Shown: positions 17,177 to 25,403 of the stretch, piece after piece
Numbering within the stretch: the first letter of the stretch is position 1
Layout of the letters: each line of letters opens with the position of its first letter
Assembly (NCBI GenBank): GCA_029565685.1
Contig: JAKQNR010000022.1
Coordinates: forward strand, 62,001 to 126,000
Reading direction: 5' to 3'
DNA length: 64,000 nucleotides
From: a bacterium
GTDB lineage: Bacteria; Zhuqueibacterota; Zhuqueibacteria; Residuimicrobiales; Residuimicrobiaceae
Program-made: the position numbers and the translations under genes
The notes under the pieces: generated by a model
What the model was told of the DNA's origin: nothing
The model's database searches: none
What the model saw: the letters and a program-made list of their open reading frames with translations, nothing else

Positions 17177-18325
17177 TTAGTCCAGCCCCAGCAACTCTAC
17201 GACGGCGATATAGGCGCCGGCGGTCCAGCCGAGCATGGCTCGGTTTTCCACACCGGGACAGACCGCGCTGCGTTCCACCGCGTTGTACCACTCCCAGCAT
17301 TCGTCCGTTTTTTCATACTGCTCCACCACCAAGGTGAGCCAATTCAAGCCGATGTCGGCGGCGTCTTCCATCATCTCGTAATCGCACAGCCCTTTGAGGG
17401 CCATATACAGATAGGGTGCATAGCACAGGGGATGGCTCCATGGGGCGGATGGCGGCCGGCCGGCGCTGCCGGTGATAGTCAGGCCGCCGGGGGCCACAAA
17501 CCATTTCAGTTGTTGCGCCATGCGACGGGCTCGGCCCTGATCCACCATTTCGACAAAGAGCGGCATAAAACCTGCCAAAGTTTTCAACGGGCTGTTTCTT
17601 TTTTTGCTGAAATCATAGTCGAAGTAAAAGCCGTCGCCTTCCTCCCAGCACAGTTCCAAAAGCTTTTTAATCAGCTCCGATTTCTCCAGCAGCCTGTCGT
17701 CGCCCTTGCCCTCCAGCTCCACCTGAAAATCGTAGATCAGCCTGGCGTTGCGGTAGAGCAGGCTGTTCAAGTCGATCGGATTGACTTGACGGACATCGTC
17801 AAAGCGAGGGGATCCGATCCAGCCGGATTCGAAAAGACTGATCTCTTTTTCCGACAGCAGCCCAGGCCGAGTGCTGGCATAGCGGTACAAGCCGGTTATG
17901 GTGGTGTGCGGTTTATTGGTCCAGAAATGAAACTCTTTGATGACATCCGGAAGCAGGCGGCGCAGCCACTCTTTGTCTCCGGTGATGCGGTAGACATCGC
18001 GCACCATCCACGCCAGCATGGGCGGGGCGCTATGTGAGAGCATGCTTTTTTGATTGGAATAGGGAATGAAGCCAAGGTGATGCTGCAAATAGGCGAGGTT
18101 GTCGACCATGTGACGGGCCAGATCGATCATGCGCATGCGGATGAGCCCCTGATTGATAAAAAAGGTGTCCCAGGAGTACAGGGCAGGCTCCTGCGTTCTG
18201 CCCGAGCTGACATAGGGGTAGGGTACACCGACCAGTTCGTCCGTGTCCTGTGGAATTTCTTTTATGTATTCTTCTTTGATGCGACGTTTAATGACCGGAA
18301 TGAGATCATGAAAGTGTCGGCTCAT
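17177..18325 (-). CDS. Trehalase-like (GH37-type) protein lacking the catalytic Asp
   Basis: (alpha/alpha)6-barrel protein, 382 residues from ATG 18325 (GGAGGAG six bases upstream); no signal peptide. The order of GH37 blocks is kept: GRTQEPALYSWDTFFINQGL (trehalase signature 1), ESGWIGSPRFDD, PIDLNSLLYRNARL, FYFDYDF, PGGLTITGSAG and LGWTAGAYIAV. In GH37 the second block reads ESGWDxSxRW, whose Asp is the general acid; here Ile takes its place (ATC codon). It may therefore be inactive, have changed chemistry, or act on another substrate. Lies directly upstream of selB and downstream of the TIM-barrel gene. Confidence 0.82.
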   Translation of the reverse strand: MSRHFHDLIPVIKRRIKEEYIKEIPQDTDELVGVPYPYVSSGRTQEPALYSWDTFFINQGLIRMRMIDLARHMVDNLAYLQHHLGFIPYSNQKSMLSHSAPPMLAWMVRDVYRITGDKEWLRRLLPDVIKEFHFWTNKPHTTITGLYRYASTRPGLLSEKEISLFESGWIGSPRFDDVRQVNPIDLNSLLYRNARLIYDFQVELEGKGDDRLLEKSELIKKLLELCWEEGDGFYFDYDFSKKRNSPLKTLAGFMPLFVEMVDQGRARRMAQQLKWFVAPGGLTITGSAGRPPSAPWSHPLCYAPYLYMALKGLCDYEMMEDAADIGLNWLTLVVEQYEKTDECWEWYNAVERSAVCPGVENRAMLGWTAGAYIAVVELLGLD

Positions 18326-18354
18326 CGTTCTCCTCCATCGAGGTAAAAACTCGG

Positions 18355-19182
18355 TTACTTGAGCAGATAGGACAGGATGGGCATGAGAAACCACATCCGA
18401 ATTCTGGTGCGTAGGTACTTTTGATAGTGCAACTGCCGCAGAGTGGCGGTGTAGCTGGTTACATATCGGTCGAAATCGTCAAATGAGGGCGGTTTGATTT
18501 CCAGGGTGATGGGTCCGTCAAAGCGGGTCTCGCGCAGAGCGGAGAAAAATTCGTGAATCGGCAGGCGGCCGCCGCAGCCGAACGGCAGGTGAAGGTCGGC
18601 ATCCGGCAGACAATCCGAGAGGTGAACGCAGCAGACCTGGTCATGGAGCCGGCGCCACTGCTGCACAGGGTCCTGGCCGGCGAGAAAAAAGTGGCAGGCG
18701 TCAAAGCAGAGGCCGGCCCATTGATCGCCCAGGGAGTCGCGCAAAAAAACAGATTGCTGTAGATAGTCTTCCGGTTGAGAGGGGAAGACGTTTTCCATCG
18801 CCACCGGCAGCTGGATTTTTTTCAGTTGGGCAAGGAAGAACCGCCAGGCTTGATTCGACTGATCCGGTCCTTCGGGCGGATGCACGATGACATGGCGAAG
18901 GCGCAGGGCGCGGCGATGGCGGTTCACCAGGCTGATCAGTTCGTCGATCTGCTGGGCATGATCCTCGCAGGAGAGATCAAAGCCGTCTTCGTGAAAATAG
19001 GGCAGATGAAAGGCCGCGGTCATGCCGTTCAGTTTGCGGCTGAGGTGATCGACGTCGGCAAGGCTGCGGCGGTTGAGTTCGACAAAGGCGACGCCCATGG
19101 CCCGCATGGTGGCGATGATCAACGGCGAGGTCAGCCCCTGGAATGGCTCTATGGTGTAACCGACGAGAGGGTGTTTCTTCAA
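18355..19182 (-). CDS. Xylose isomerase-like TIM-barrel protein
   Basis: 275 residues of the AP endonuclease 2/sugar isomerase-epimerase TIM-barrel superfamily. Putative metal ligands are spread as in the family: E35-region (VELNRRS), H in FHLPYFH and VIVHPPEG, E in VAMENVF, D/H in CFDACHFF, H in CVHLSDC and E in ITLEIKPP. No signal peptide. Metal-dependent sugar isomerisation, epimerisation or an endonuclease role cannot be told apart. It lies 29 bases upstream of the trehalase-like gene, suggesting a shared carbohydrate role. Confidence 0.82.
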   Translation of the reverse strand: MKKHPLVGYTIEPFQGLTSPLIIATMRAMGVAFVELNRRSLADVDHLSRKLNGMTAAFHLPYFHEDGFDLSCEDHAQQIDELISLVNRHRRALRLRHVIVHPPEGPDQSNQAWRFFLAQLKKIQLPVAMENVFPSQPEDYLQQSVFLRDSLGDQWAGLCFDACHFFLAGQDPVQQWRRLHDQVCCVHLSDCLPDADLHLPFGCGGRLPIHEFFSALRETRFDGPITLEIKPPSFDDFDRYVTSYTATLRQLHYQKYLRTRIRMWFLMPILSYLLK

Positions 19183-19200
19183 TGCAATGCCTTTGATCGC

Positions 19201-19635
19201 TTAAAAAGAGAACGCCGGCTTGGTCAGGAAGGCTTTCAGGATCAAGAACAGCCAGTTGAGTAAAAGGACGGCCGGTACGGCGCGACGCCCGATGTCGCTT
19301 TCCCGCTGATTCAGGACAAGCCGGCTGTTTTTTCCGAACAGCGCCCCGATGATGGAATTGAGGCCCCAGGCCGCTAAAGCCAGATAGAGAATAAAAAAAA
19401 GAGGATTGGCGCAAAATGCATCTTTGATCTCGAGTCGGCTCAGAAACATGCCACTGCGCGTGGCGCCGCAAGCCGGACACGGAAGGCCTGTCCAGGACCG
19501 GAACAGACACGGCGGCACCAGTTTGTCCAGGTCAGGGACAAAAAAGGCCAGAGACCAGCCCACGCATCCGATCAGCAGGTAAGCCAGGCCTGTTCCGCAT
19601 TCTGTTTTAGTGCAGGGGCGAATCTCTAATCTCAT
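19201..19635 (-). CDS. DUF2752 family membrane protein
   Basis: 144 residues if started at ATG 19635 (an upstream in-frame ATG at 19692 would give 163). Three membrane segments (around GTGLAYLLIGCVGWSLAFFV, NPLFFILYLALAAWGL and VPAVLLLNWLFLILKAFL) surround the family motif TGLPCPACGATRSGM with a CxxC pair. Function is not known. It is the first gene of the minus-strand run TIM barrel-trehalase-like-selB. Confidence 0.8.
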   Translation of the reverse strand: MRLEIRPCTKTECGTGLAYLLIGCVGWSLAFFVPDLDKLVPPCLFRSWTGLPCPACGATRSGMFLSRLEIKDAFCANPLFFILYLALAAWGLNSIIGALFGKNSRLVLNQRESDIGRRAVPAVLLLNWLFLILKAFLTKPAFSF

Positions 19636-19785
19636 AGACCGGCAAAAAAATAATATCGGTCTAAAGTTAAGACGCCGAACGGTCAAAAGCAAGCGCTAAA
19701 ACAGACGACGTACAGTGCCGGCGCCGTTCCCGCGGTCGTCGGACTCGTATGCCGGCGAGAACAACCGGCGGGATTGGCTTTTCTA

Positions 19786-19814
19786 TTGCAATCATCATTT
19801 TTTTTGTTTATTTT
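19786..19814 (+). promoter_or_regulatory. Likely sigma-70 promoter for asd-lysC
   Basis: TTGCAA (19786-19791), a 17-base T-rich spacer and TATTTT (19809-19814), 37 bases before asd. It is in the divergent gap with the DUF2752 gene. Confidence 0.5.
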
Positions 19815-19850
19815 TGAATTTATGCGCTTATTCATCATGATAGGAAAGGT

Positions 19851-20909
19851 ATGAAAAAGATTCAATGCGTTGTTCTCGGCGCCACCGGTGTAGTGGGCCA
19901 ACATTTTCTGCGCCTGCTGGCCAATCATCCACTGTTCCAAGTGGCTGCCGTGTGCGCCAGCGAAGGTCGAATCGGTCAACGATTGGGTGATGTCAATGCC
20001 CTGATTCCGGAAGGCATTCCTGCAGAGTCGGCGGACCTTCGCTTTTCCGCCATGGATGCGAAATCGTTGGCCAGCTTGAAGGTGCAGGTGGCGTTTTCCG
20101 CCCTGCCCACCGAGGTTGCCAAAGAGGTTGAAAAAGATCTCGCTGAGGCCGGCATTCATATTTTTTCCAACGCCGGGGCGTATCGTATGGATGAACGCGT
20201 GCCCATCTTGATTCCCGAGGTCAATCATCCCCATCTGGCGCTGGCCCGTGAACAGCTGCAACACAGCAAGGGATTTATCATCACCAACGCCAATTGCACC
20301 ACCACCGGTCTGACCCTGGCGCTGTTGCCGATTTTGCCCTTTGGCATCCGCAAGCTGGTGGTAGCAAGCTATCAGGCCATTTCCGGAGCTGGTTACCCGG
20401 GCGTGCCCGCTCTGGATATCAGCGGCAACGTCATTCCATACATCGACGGGGAAGAGGCCAAAGTGCGCAAAGAGGTGGCCAAGATTTTCGGTCGCCTTCA
20501 GGAAACGAAGATAGAGCCGATGGACTGGCAGGTCTATGCCCATTGCGTGCGCGTCCCCACGCTGGTCGGCCATCTGCTGTCCGTCCATGTGGAGGTGGAG
20601 AACGAGCCGACGCTGGAACAAGTGCAGGCCTGTTTTGAAAACTACCAGCCCGATCGGCCGGTGCAAGGACTGCCGACAGCGCCGGTCAAGCCCGTGGTGT
20701 TGCTGCCTGAAAAGAACCGGCCCCAGCCCAATCGAGATGTGATGCTGGGGGATCCCGTGCGCGCACAGGGAATGACGGTGGCGGTGGGAAGGCTGGAGGT
20801 GGAGAAGCAGGTCATTCGAATGATCGCATTGTCCAACAATCTCATTCGCGGCGCAGCGGGGGGATCGGTGCTCAACGCCGAACTGGCGTTGCGAGAGGGC
20901 CTGCTATGA
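19851..20909 (+). CDS. asd: Aspartate-semialdehyde dehydrogenase
   Basis: Reduces aspartyl phosphate to aspartate semialdehyde in the lysine/threonine/methionine branch. The 352 residues have the NADP motif LGATGVVGQ, catalytic C149 in TNANCTTTGL, substrate block SGAGYPG and the C-terminal HCVRVPTLVGH with the probable catalytic His. The NCTTTGL form resembles the archaeal/fungal-type branch more than the E. coli type. AGGAAAGGT precedes ATG. Its stop overlaps the start of lysC (ATGA). Confidence 0.93.
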   Translation: MKKIQCVVLGATGVVGQHFLRLLANHPLFQVAAVCASEGRIGQRLGDVNALIPEGIPAESADLRFSAMDAKSLASLKVQVAFSALPTEVAKEVEKDLAEAGIHIFSNAGAYRMDERVPILIPEVNHPHLALAREQLQHSKGFIITNANCTTTGLTLALLPILPFGIRKLVVASYQAISGAGYPGVPALDISGNVIPYIDGEEAKVRKEVAKIFGRLQETKIEPMDWQVYAHCVRVPTLVGHLLSVHVEVENEPTLEQVQACFENYQPDRPVQGLPTAPVKPVVLLPEKNRPQPNRDVMLGDPVRAQGMTVAVGRLEVEKQVIRMIALSNNLIRGAAGGSVLNAELALREGLL

Positions 20910-22282
20910 TTGTGATGAAAATCGGCGGATCTTCCCTGCGCAGCGTCGAATCGCTGCAGCAGGTGACCGAGATCATTTGTACGGCGCCGGATGCGCAAAA
21001 GATCGTCGTGTTGTCTGCGGTGAGCGGCGTGACCGACCATCTGATCAAAAGCGTCCGAGAATCCTTGCAGACTGAGCGACGGATTCGTCCGTTGCTGGAC
21101 TATCTGCGGGAGCTGCATCGTGAACTGGTGATGGCGGTCGTCACCGACAGCTCTTTGCGCCGTCATGTTTCGGACGAAATCGAGTATCTGCTGTCCCGAT
21201 TGGAAAAGCTGCTTTACGGCGTGGCCTATACCGGCGAATGTACGCGCCGCACGTGGGACCTCATCGTCTCCATGGGCGAGCGTCTGGCGGTGCAGCTGCT
21301 GGCCGGCTGCGTGTGCAGCCGGGGGCGGGAGGCTCTGGCGTTGGACGCGGACAAGATAGATGTCGTCGCCCACGGCGATTTCGGCTACGGCAACGTTGAT
21401 CTGGAGGCCACAGCCCGCCTGTTGCCGCAGCATCTGAATGAACCGCTGCAGCGTTCCGCCATTCCGGTCATTACCGGTTTTTTCGGCCGCACGACCGAAG
21501 GACACACCATCACCTTTGGCCGCGGCGGCACGGATTACAGCGCGGCGGTGGTCGCCTATGCCATGAACAGCCGGGAACTGCAGATCTGGAAGGATGTAGA
21601 CGGTTTTTTGACCGCTGCACCAGACATGGTTCCGACCGCCAAGCCGCTCGAGTATCTGGCCTACGAAGAGGCGGCGGAGCTTTCCTACTTTGGCGCTTCC
21701 ATCCTGCATCCGCGCACGGTCGAGCCGCTGGCGAAAAAACGCATTCCGGCTGTGATCAAAAACACCTACAGCCCTGATGTGGCCGGCACCATCGTCGGCC
21801 CGGACAAACATCAGAAGGACGAAGTGATTAAAAGCGTGGTGGCCAACCGCAAGATCGGCGCGCTGCGCATCCATGGCGCCAGTCTCGGCCAGCAGCTGGG
21901 ATTTCTGAAGCAGGTGGTTTCGGCGCTGAGCGAGGCGGAGATCAACATCATCTCTGTGATCACGGCGCAGACCGCAGTGAATTTTTTACTGAACAAGAAC
22001 GACATACCGCTCAGCCAGCGCATCATCGAAAATTTGAAAATTCCGTATATCGATCATCTCGAGCCGCTGATGGACGTTGCGTTGATCGGCGTGGTGGGGG
22101 AAGGCCTGGTCGAAACGCGCGGCCTGGCTGCGCGCGTTTTCACTTCGGTCGCGGCGGCCGGCGCCAATGTGGAGATGATCACCTCCGGCGCCTCCAAAGT
22201 GGCGCAGTATTTCGTCATCAAGGAAAATTATCTCCAGCAGACGGTCCAGGCGGTGCACGCTGAATTTTTCGGCGCTCCGTGA
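20906..22282 (+). CDS. lysC: Aspartate kinase
   Basis: Phosphorylates aspartate, the first step of the aspartate family. 458 residues: N-terminal kinase domain with KIGGSSL, FGRGGTDYSAAVVA and the DPRTVxxA-like ILHPRTVEPLAKKRIPA; two C-terminal ACT domains (about 315-455) for allosteric feedback (INIISVITAQTAVNFLL, ANVEMITSGASKVAQYFVI). It is monofunctional, with no homoserine dehydrogenase domain. Start overlaps asd; an internal ATG at 20915 is a possible alternative. Confidence 0.94.
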   Translation: MIVMKIGGSSLRSVESLQQVTEIICTAPDAQKIVVLSAVSGVTDHLIKSVRESLQTERRIRPLLDYLRELHRELVMAVVTDSSLRRHVSDEIEYLLSRLEKLLYGVAYTGECTRRTWDLIVSMGERLAVQLLAGCVCSRGREALALDADKIDVVAHGDFGYGNVDLEATARLLPQHLNEPLQRSAIPVITGFFGRTTEGHTITFGRGGTDYSAAVVAYAMNSRELQIWKDVDGFLTAAPDMVPTAKPLEYLAYEEAAELSYFGASILHPRTVEPLAKKRIPAVIKNTYSPDVAGTIVGPDKHQKDEVIKSVVANRKIGALRIHGASLGQQLGFLKQVVSALSEAEINIISVITAQTAVNFLLNKNDIPLSQRIIENLKIPYIDHLEPLMDVALIGVVGEGLVETRGLAARVFTSVAAAGANVEMITSGASKVAQYFVIKENYLQQTVQAVHAEFFGAP

Positions 22283-22317
22283 CGACGGCGGACGGACAGG
22301 AAGCCTGACGAACCAGT

Positions 22318-22354
22318 GCGCGGGACCTGATCTGAAACTGCATTCATCCCGCGC
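22318..22354. repeat. 8-bp inverted repeat between lysC and oxidoreductase
   Basis: GCGCGGGA (22318-22325) and TCCCGCGC (22347-22354) are perfect arms around a 21-base loop, 29 bases before the next gene. No T-run follows, so an operator or RNA hairpin is more likely than a terminator. Confidence 0.5.
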
Positions 22355-22382
22355 TCGCTCGAACGCAAAGATAGGAGTCGCT

Positions 22383-23627
22383 ATGTCATCTATTCCATTG
22401 CCCGTACTGATTCACGGCGTCACCGGACGCATGGGGCAGATCGCCTTGAAAGCCCTGCAGCAGATCGGCCGTGAAGGCTGGTCCCGCCTGGGGGATGAGA
22501 TCATTCAACCGGTGCCGATCGCCGTGGCGCGCAATGCGCAAAAGCTGGAAAAGGTGGCCCGAGAAAAAGGCTGTGAACGGTTCTATACCGATCTGGACCA
22601 GGCCTATGAACAGGCGCGCAAGATCAATCCGCAGCACCAGCTGTATCACAACACGCTGTCCACCGGCATCCGCAAGGAACAGATGCTGGCGGTGTTGCCG
22701 TCTCTGGATCCCAAGACCACCGCGGTCTATATGGAGAAACCCTTGGCCGCCAACTATGCCGACGGCTATGCCATCGTCGACGCGCTGGAGAAAAAAGGAT
22801 TTCATCACGGCGTCGTCCATCACATGCTGGCCACCCCCGGCCTTTTAAAGGCCAGGGAGCTGATGCCCAAGATCAAGCCTCTGCATTGCCAAATGCTCTT
22901 CGGCTACGAGGTGGGCGCCGGCTTTAGCGGCAACAAAGAGTTCTCGGGCCAACGGCCGGATTTTAACTGGACGTTGAAGGAAGCCGGCGGCGGCATCATT
23001 TTGGATATGTGCCATGAGGGCTATCTGTCGAATGCGCTGTTCGGCGCCACCCGGCGGCTCAGCGCCGTGGCCCGTTTGCTGGTGCCGAAACGCATGAGCA
23101 CCGACGGCCGAACCGTGATCGACTGCGATGTCGAAGACTATGCCGCCTTTCGCCGGGAGCATGAAAACGGAGTGGTCAACACTTCCATCTGGACCTGGTT
23201 CCGCCGGGTGAATTCAGAATTCGGTCCGCTGGAGATCACTGTGGAAGGAGAAAACGGCACGTTGGTGTTCGGGCTGTACGGGTTGAAGGTGCAGTGGAAA
23301 GAGGGTGCGCCGGCCAATCGCTGGGAGCGATCGGTGATCGGAGAAAAGACAGAGTGGCGCGATTACTGGCAGTATGTCGATTTGACCTATCGCGATCCCT
23401 TCGCCCTGGAGCTGTCTGAATATCTGCTGACCGTTTTTACCGGCGAGACCTATGCCAAAAACGCCATCCCGGCCCTGAACATCCTTGGGGAGGTGGAAGC
23501 GCTGTATGAGAGCGCGGCCAAAGAGGGGGCGGTCATTCCCAGTGATCAGTTTTTGCGCTATCCAAAGGCGGTTGCCAAAGGTTGGCAGCCGGAACGGCTG
23601 CAGGGAAAATTGACCTCAGTGAAATAG
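22383..23627 (+). CDS. Gfo/Idh/MocA-type oxidoreductase
   Basis: Cytoplasmic NAD(P)-dependent oxidoreductase, 414 residues. The N-terminal Rossmann motif is HGVTGRMGQIALKAL, followed by the EKP signature VYMEKPLAANYADG that marks this superfamily, and a C-terminal alpha/beta substrate domain (GGGIILDMCHEGYLSNALFG). GVTGRMGQ also occurs in dihydrodipicolinate reductase, but the length and EKP motif fit Gfo/Idh/MocA better. It follows lysC by 100 bases, perhaps in the same transcript; the substrate is not predictable. AGGAG precedes the ATG. Confidence 0.87.
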   Translation: MSSIPLPVLIHGVTGRMGQIALKALQQIGREGWSRLGDEIIQPVPIAVARNAQKLEKVAREKGCERFYTDLDQAYEQARKINPQHQLYHNTLSTGIRKEQMLAVLPSLDPKTTAVYMEKPLAANYADGYAIVDALEKKGFHHGVVHHMLATPGLLKARELMPKIKPLHCQMLFGYEVGAGFSGNKEFSGQRPDFNWTLKEAGGGIILDMCHEGYLSNALFGATRRLSAVARLLVPKRMSTDGRTVIDCDVEDYAAFRREHENGVVNTSIWTWFRRVNSEFGPLEITVEGENGTLVFGLYGLKVQWKEGAPANRWERSVIGEKTEWRDYWQYVDLTYRDPFALELSEYLLTVFTGETYAKNAIPALNILGEVEALYESAAKEGAVIPSDQFLRYPKAVAKGWQPERLQGKLTSVK

Positions 23628-23670
23628 GCGGTTGAGAGATGAGGGGGCGATCGTTTTGGCAGTCGCGGCA

Positions 23671-24021
23671 TCATCCTTTGGTGGTCAGATCCTTGGCCCA
23701 GAGGGCAAGCACAATGCCGACATAGAGTGCGATCGCCACTCCCCATAAAAAACCATCCCCCCAGTCTGTGCCTTTGTATTCGCCGAACCGTCTGCGCAGA
23801 AAGCCGTCGGCATCCATCGCTTCTAGGTAGGCGATGCCCTTGCTCACGTAGAGAACCCAGGTTTTGAAAAAGAGAAAGGTAAAGAGGGCGAGGACGAATT
23901 TGCGGATCAAAGCGATGAACGGCCAGGTGTAGCGAATGAGCACCATCCAGACCAGCAGGGTTCCGAAGGTTAGAAAGAACTCGAAATTTTTCAGAATGAT
24001 CTGCTTGATTTCAGGGGACAT
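23671..24021 (-). CDS. Small integral membrane protein
   Basis: 116 residues with about four hydrophobic helices (FFLTFGTLLVWMVLI, TWPFIALI, FVLALFTFLFFKTWVLYV and GFLWGVAIALYVGIVLALWA). A conserved-looking loop between the third and fourth contains DADGFLRRRFGEYKGTDWGDG. No family recognised. It ends convergent to the oxidoreductase gene and lies downstream of the next minus-strand hypothetical gene. Confidence 0.7.
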   Translation of the reverse strand: MSPEIKQIILKNFEFFLTFGTLLVWMVLIRYTWPFIALIRKFVLALFTFLFFKTWVLYVSKGIAYLEAMDADGFLRRRFGEYKGTDWGDGFLWGVAIALYVGIVLALWAKDLTTKG

Positions 24022-24076
24022 GGGTTTACCTCGAGACGGGCTCGGTTAGGATTGGGTCGCGCCAGTCCTGCCGGAT

Positions 24077-24517
24077 CTAGTCATCTGCTTGTTTTTTCGA
24101 TCCAGCCGATTTAAATTCATCAAACGTCAGCCGCACATCGATGTTGAAATAGCGGTAGAGATCAGCCAGCATGGCAGCGCTGTCGTCCCCCTTGGGCCGG
24201 CAAACCAGAGTCAGGCCGGCGTACTCGGTCTTGACCGTGTCGTTCTCTTCACCCTTGCCGATCTTGACTTTTTTTTGCTTAATGGTAAAGGGTCTGACCG
24301 TCACCGCCGGCAGCTCATACTCCTCGCCGGTGAGGTTGTCCATGACCGAAGCCCGAACCAGGCCGCGCACCATGCTGCGGAACAGCTCGCTGACCTGTTT
24401 GCTGTCGTCCAGTTCCGCTTCCACCTGCAGGATTACCTGATGAATGATTTGATCGTTTTCGTCCTTGTCCTCAGCCGGCCAGTACCGCTTGATAATGGCC
24501 TTGTCTAGCACCAGCAT
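24077..24517 (-). CDS. Hypothetical protein
   Basis: 146 residues from ATG 24517 (AGGAGTC upstream); an open frame extends to 24571. Soluble, acidic/Lys-rich, no signal peptide and no recognised motif. Predicted mixed alpha/beta with a hydrophilic central loop (KIGKGEENDTVKTEY) and a Lys-rich end. Likely co-transcribed with the small membrane protein gene 55 bases downstream. Kept as a gene because of ribosome site and sensible composition. Confidence 0.7.
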   Translation of the reverse strand: MLVLDKAIIKRYWPAEDKDENDQIIHQVILQVEAELDDSKQVSELFRSMVRGLVRASVMDNLTGEEYELPAVTVRPFTIKQKKVKIGKGEENDTVKTEYAGLTLVCRPKGDDSAAMLADLYRYFNIDVRLTFDEFKSAGSKKQADD

Positions 24518-24637
24518 GTTCGACTCCTGTCTATAATAAAGTAACTTACTCAATTCTATTCTGGAAATCAAGCGTCTTTTTTACTCCGCGACGTGCCGGA
24601 TAGTCGGCCACGGCGTGCCTGGGTTGAAAAATAGAGC

Positions 24638-24666
24638 TTGACAGAGAAACTATATTTTCTTAAAAT
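24638..24666 (+). promoter_or_regulatory. Near-consensus sigma-70 promoter
   Basis: TTGACA (24638-24643), a 17-base spacer and TAAAAT (24661-24666) precede the bifunctional-nuclease-family gene by about 60 bases; the leader contains GAGGAGGAG close to the start. Confidence 0.75.
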
Positions 24667-24728
24667 AATCTGTTCATCATTCGCTCGCCGTCCCTCGGGA
24701 CCGGGCCGCACAGAGGAGGAGAGACGTT

Positions 24729-25301
24729 ATGCTCGTGCGCGTTAAAATCGAACGCGTTACTTTGGATACTGCTACCAGTCGATTTGTGGTCATCTTGAAG
24801 GATGAAAAACAGAATCGTTGGCTTCCTATTGTAGTCGGTTCGACGGAGGCGCAAGCTATCGCCCTGCAGCTGGAGAACATCGCGCCGCCACGGCCGCTGA
24901 CCCACGATCTGATTCGCAATCTGCTGGATGTCATTCAGGTACGCGTAACGCGGGTGGTGGTCAATGACCTGCGTGAAAACACCTATTACGCCCTGATCAA
25001 TCTGCTGCTGGACAATGAGAGTAAGGATATCGACGCCCGTCCCAGCGACGCCATTGCGGTGGCGCTGCGCATGAAGGCGCCCATCTATGTGGAGGATGAG
25101 GTGATGCGCAAAGCCGCGATTGTGGAAGGCGAAACGCCGATCATCGACATCGATGATGACGTCACCGAAGGCGACCGGCTCGAGCAGCTGAACATCGAGC
25201 TCAACAACGCGGTGCAGGATGAGCGTTATGAAGAGGCGGCCCGCATCCGCGATGAGATAAAAAAAGTCAAAGCCAGCTTTCGCGAGAAAACCAGCTCCTG
25301 A
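24729..25301 (+). CDS. Bifunctional nuclease family (DUF151) protein with UVR motif
   Basis: 190 residues. Residues 1-135 are the BFN/DUF151 domain (RFVVILKDEKQNRWLPIVVG, IDARPSDAIAVALRMKAPIYV), a family with reported nuclease activity in a plant member. After an acidic linker, residues 150-185 form a UVR coiled-coil motif (LNIELNNAVQDERYEEAARI) of the type that lets UvrB and UvrC bind each other. The pairing suggests a link to nucleic-acid repair or to a partner with a UVR motif (inference). Strong upstream promoter and ribosome site; followed by a terminator. Confidence 0.9.
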   Translation: MLVRVKIERVTLDTATSRFVVILKDEKQNRWLPIVVGSTEAQAIALQLENIAPPRPLTHDLIRNLLDVIQVRVTRVVVNDLRENTYYALINLLLDNESKDIDARPSDAIAVALRMKAPIYVEDEVMRKAAIVEGETPIIDIDDDVTEGDRLEQLNIELNNAVQDERYEEAARIRDEIKKVKASFREKTSS

Positions 25302-25358
25302 CGGTTTTTCGCCTCATGGAGGTTCGCTCCACATTCTCCCTTCGTATGCGGCTTTCCG

Positions 25359-25381
25359 GCCTCTTGCGAGAGGCTTTTTTT
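25359..25381 (+). terminator. Intrinsic terminator after the BFN-family gene
   Basis: GCCTCT (25359-25364), TGCG loop, AGAGGC (25369-25374), then TTTTTTT. It also separates the following permease operon. Confidence 0.85.
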
Positions 25382-25403
25382 ATTCCCAGGAAGGAGTTCC
25401 TTA

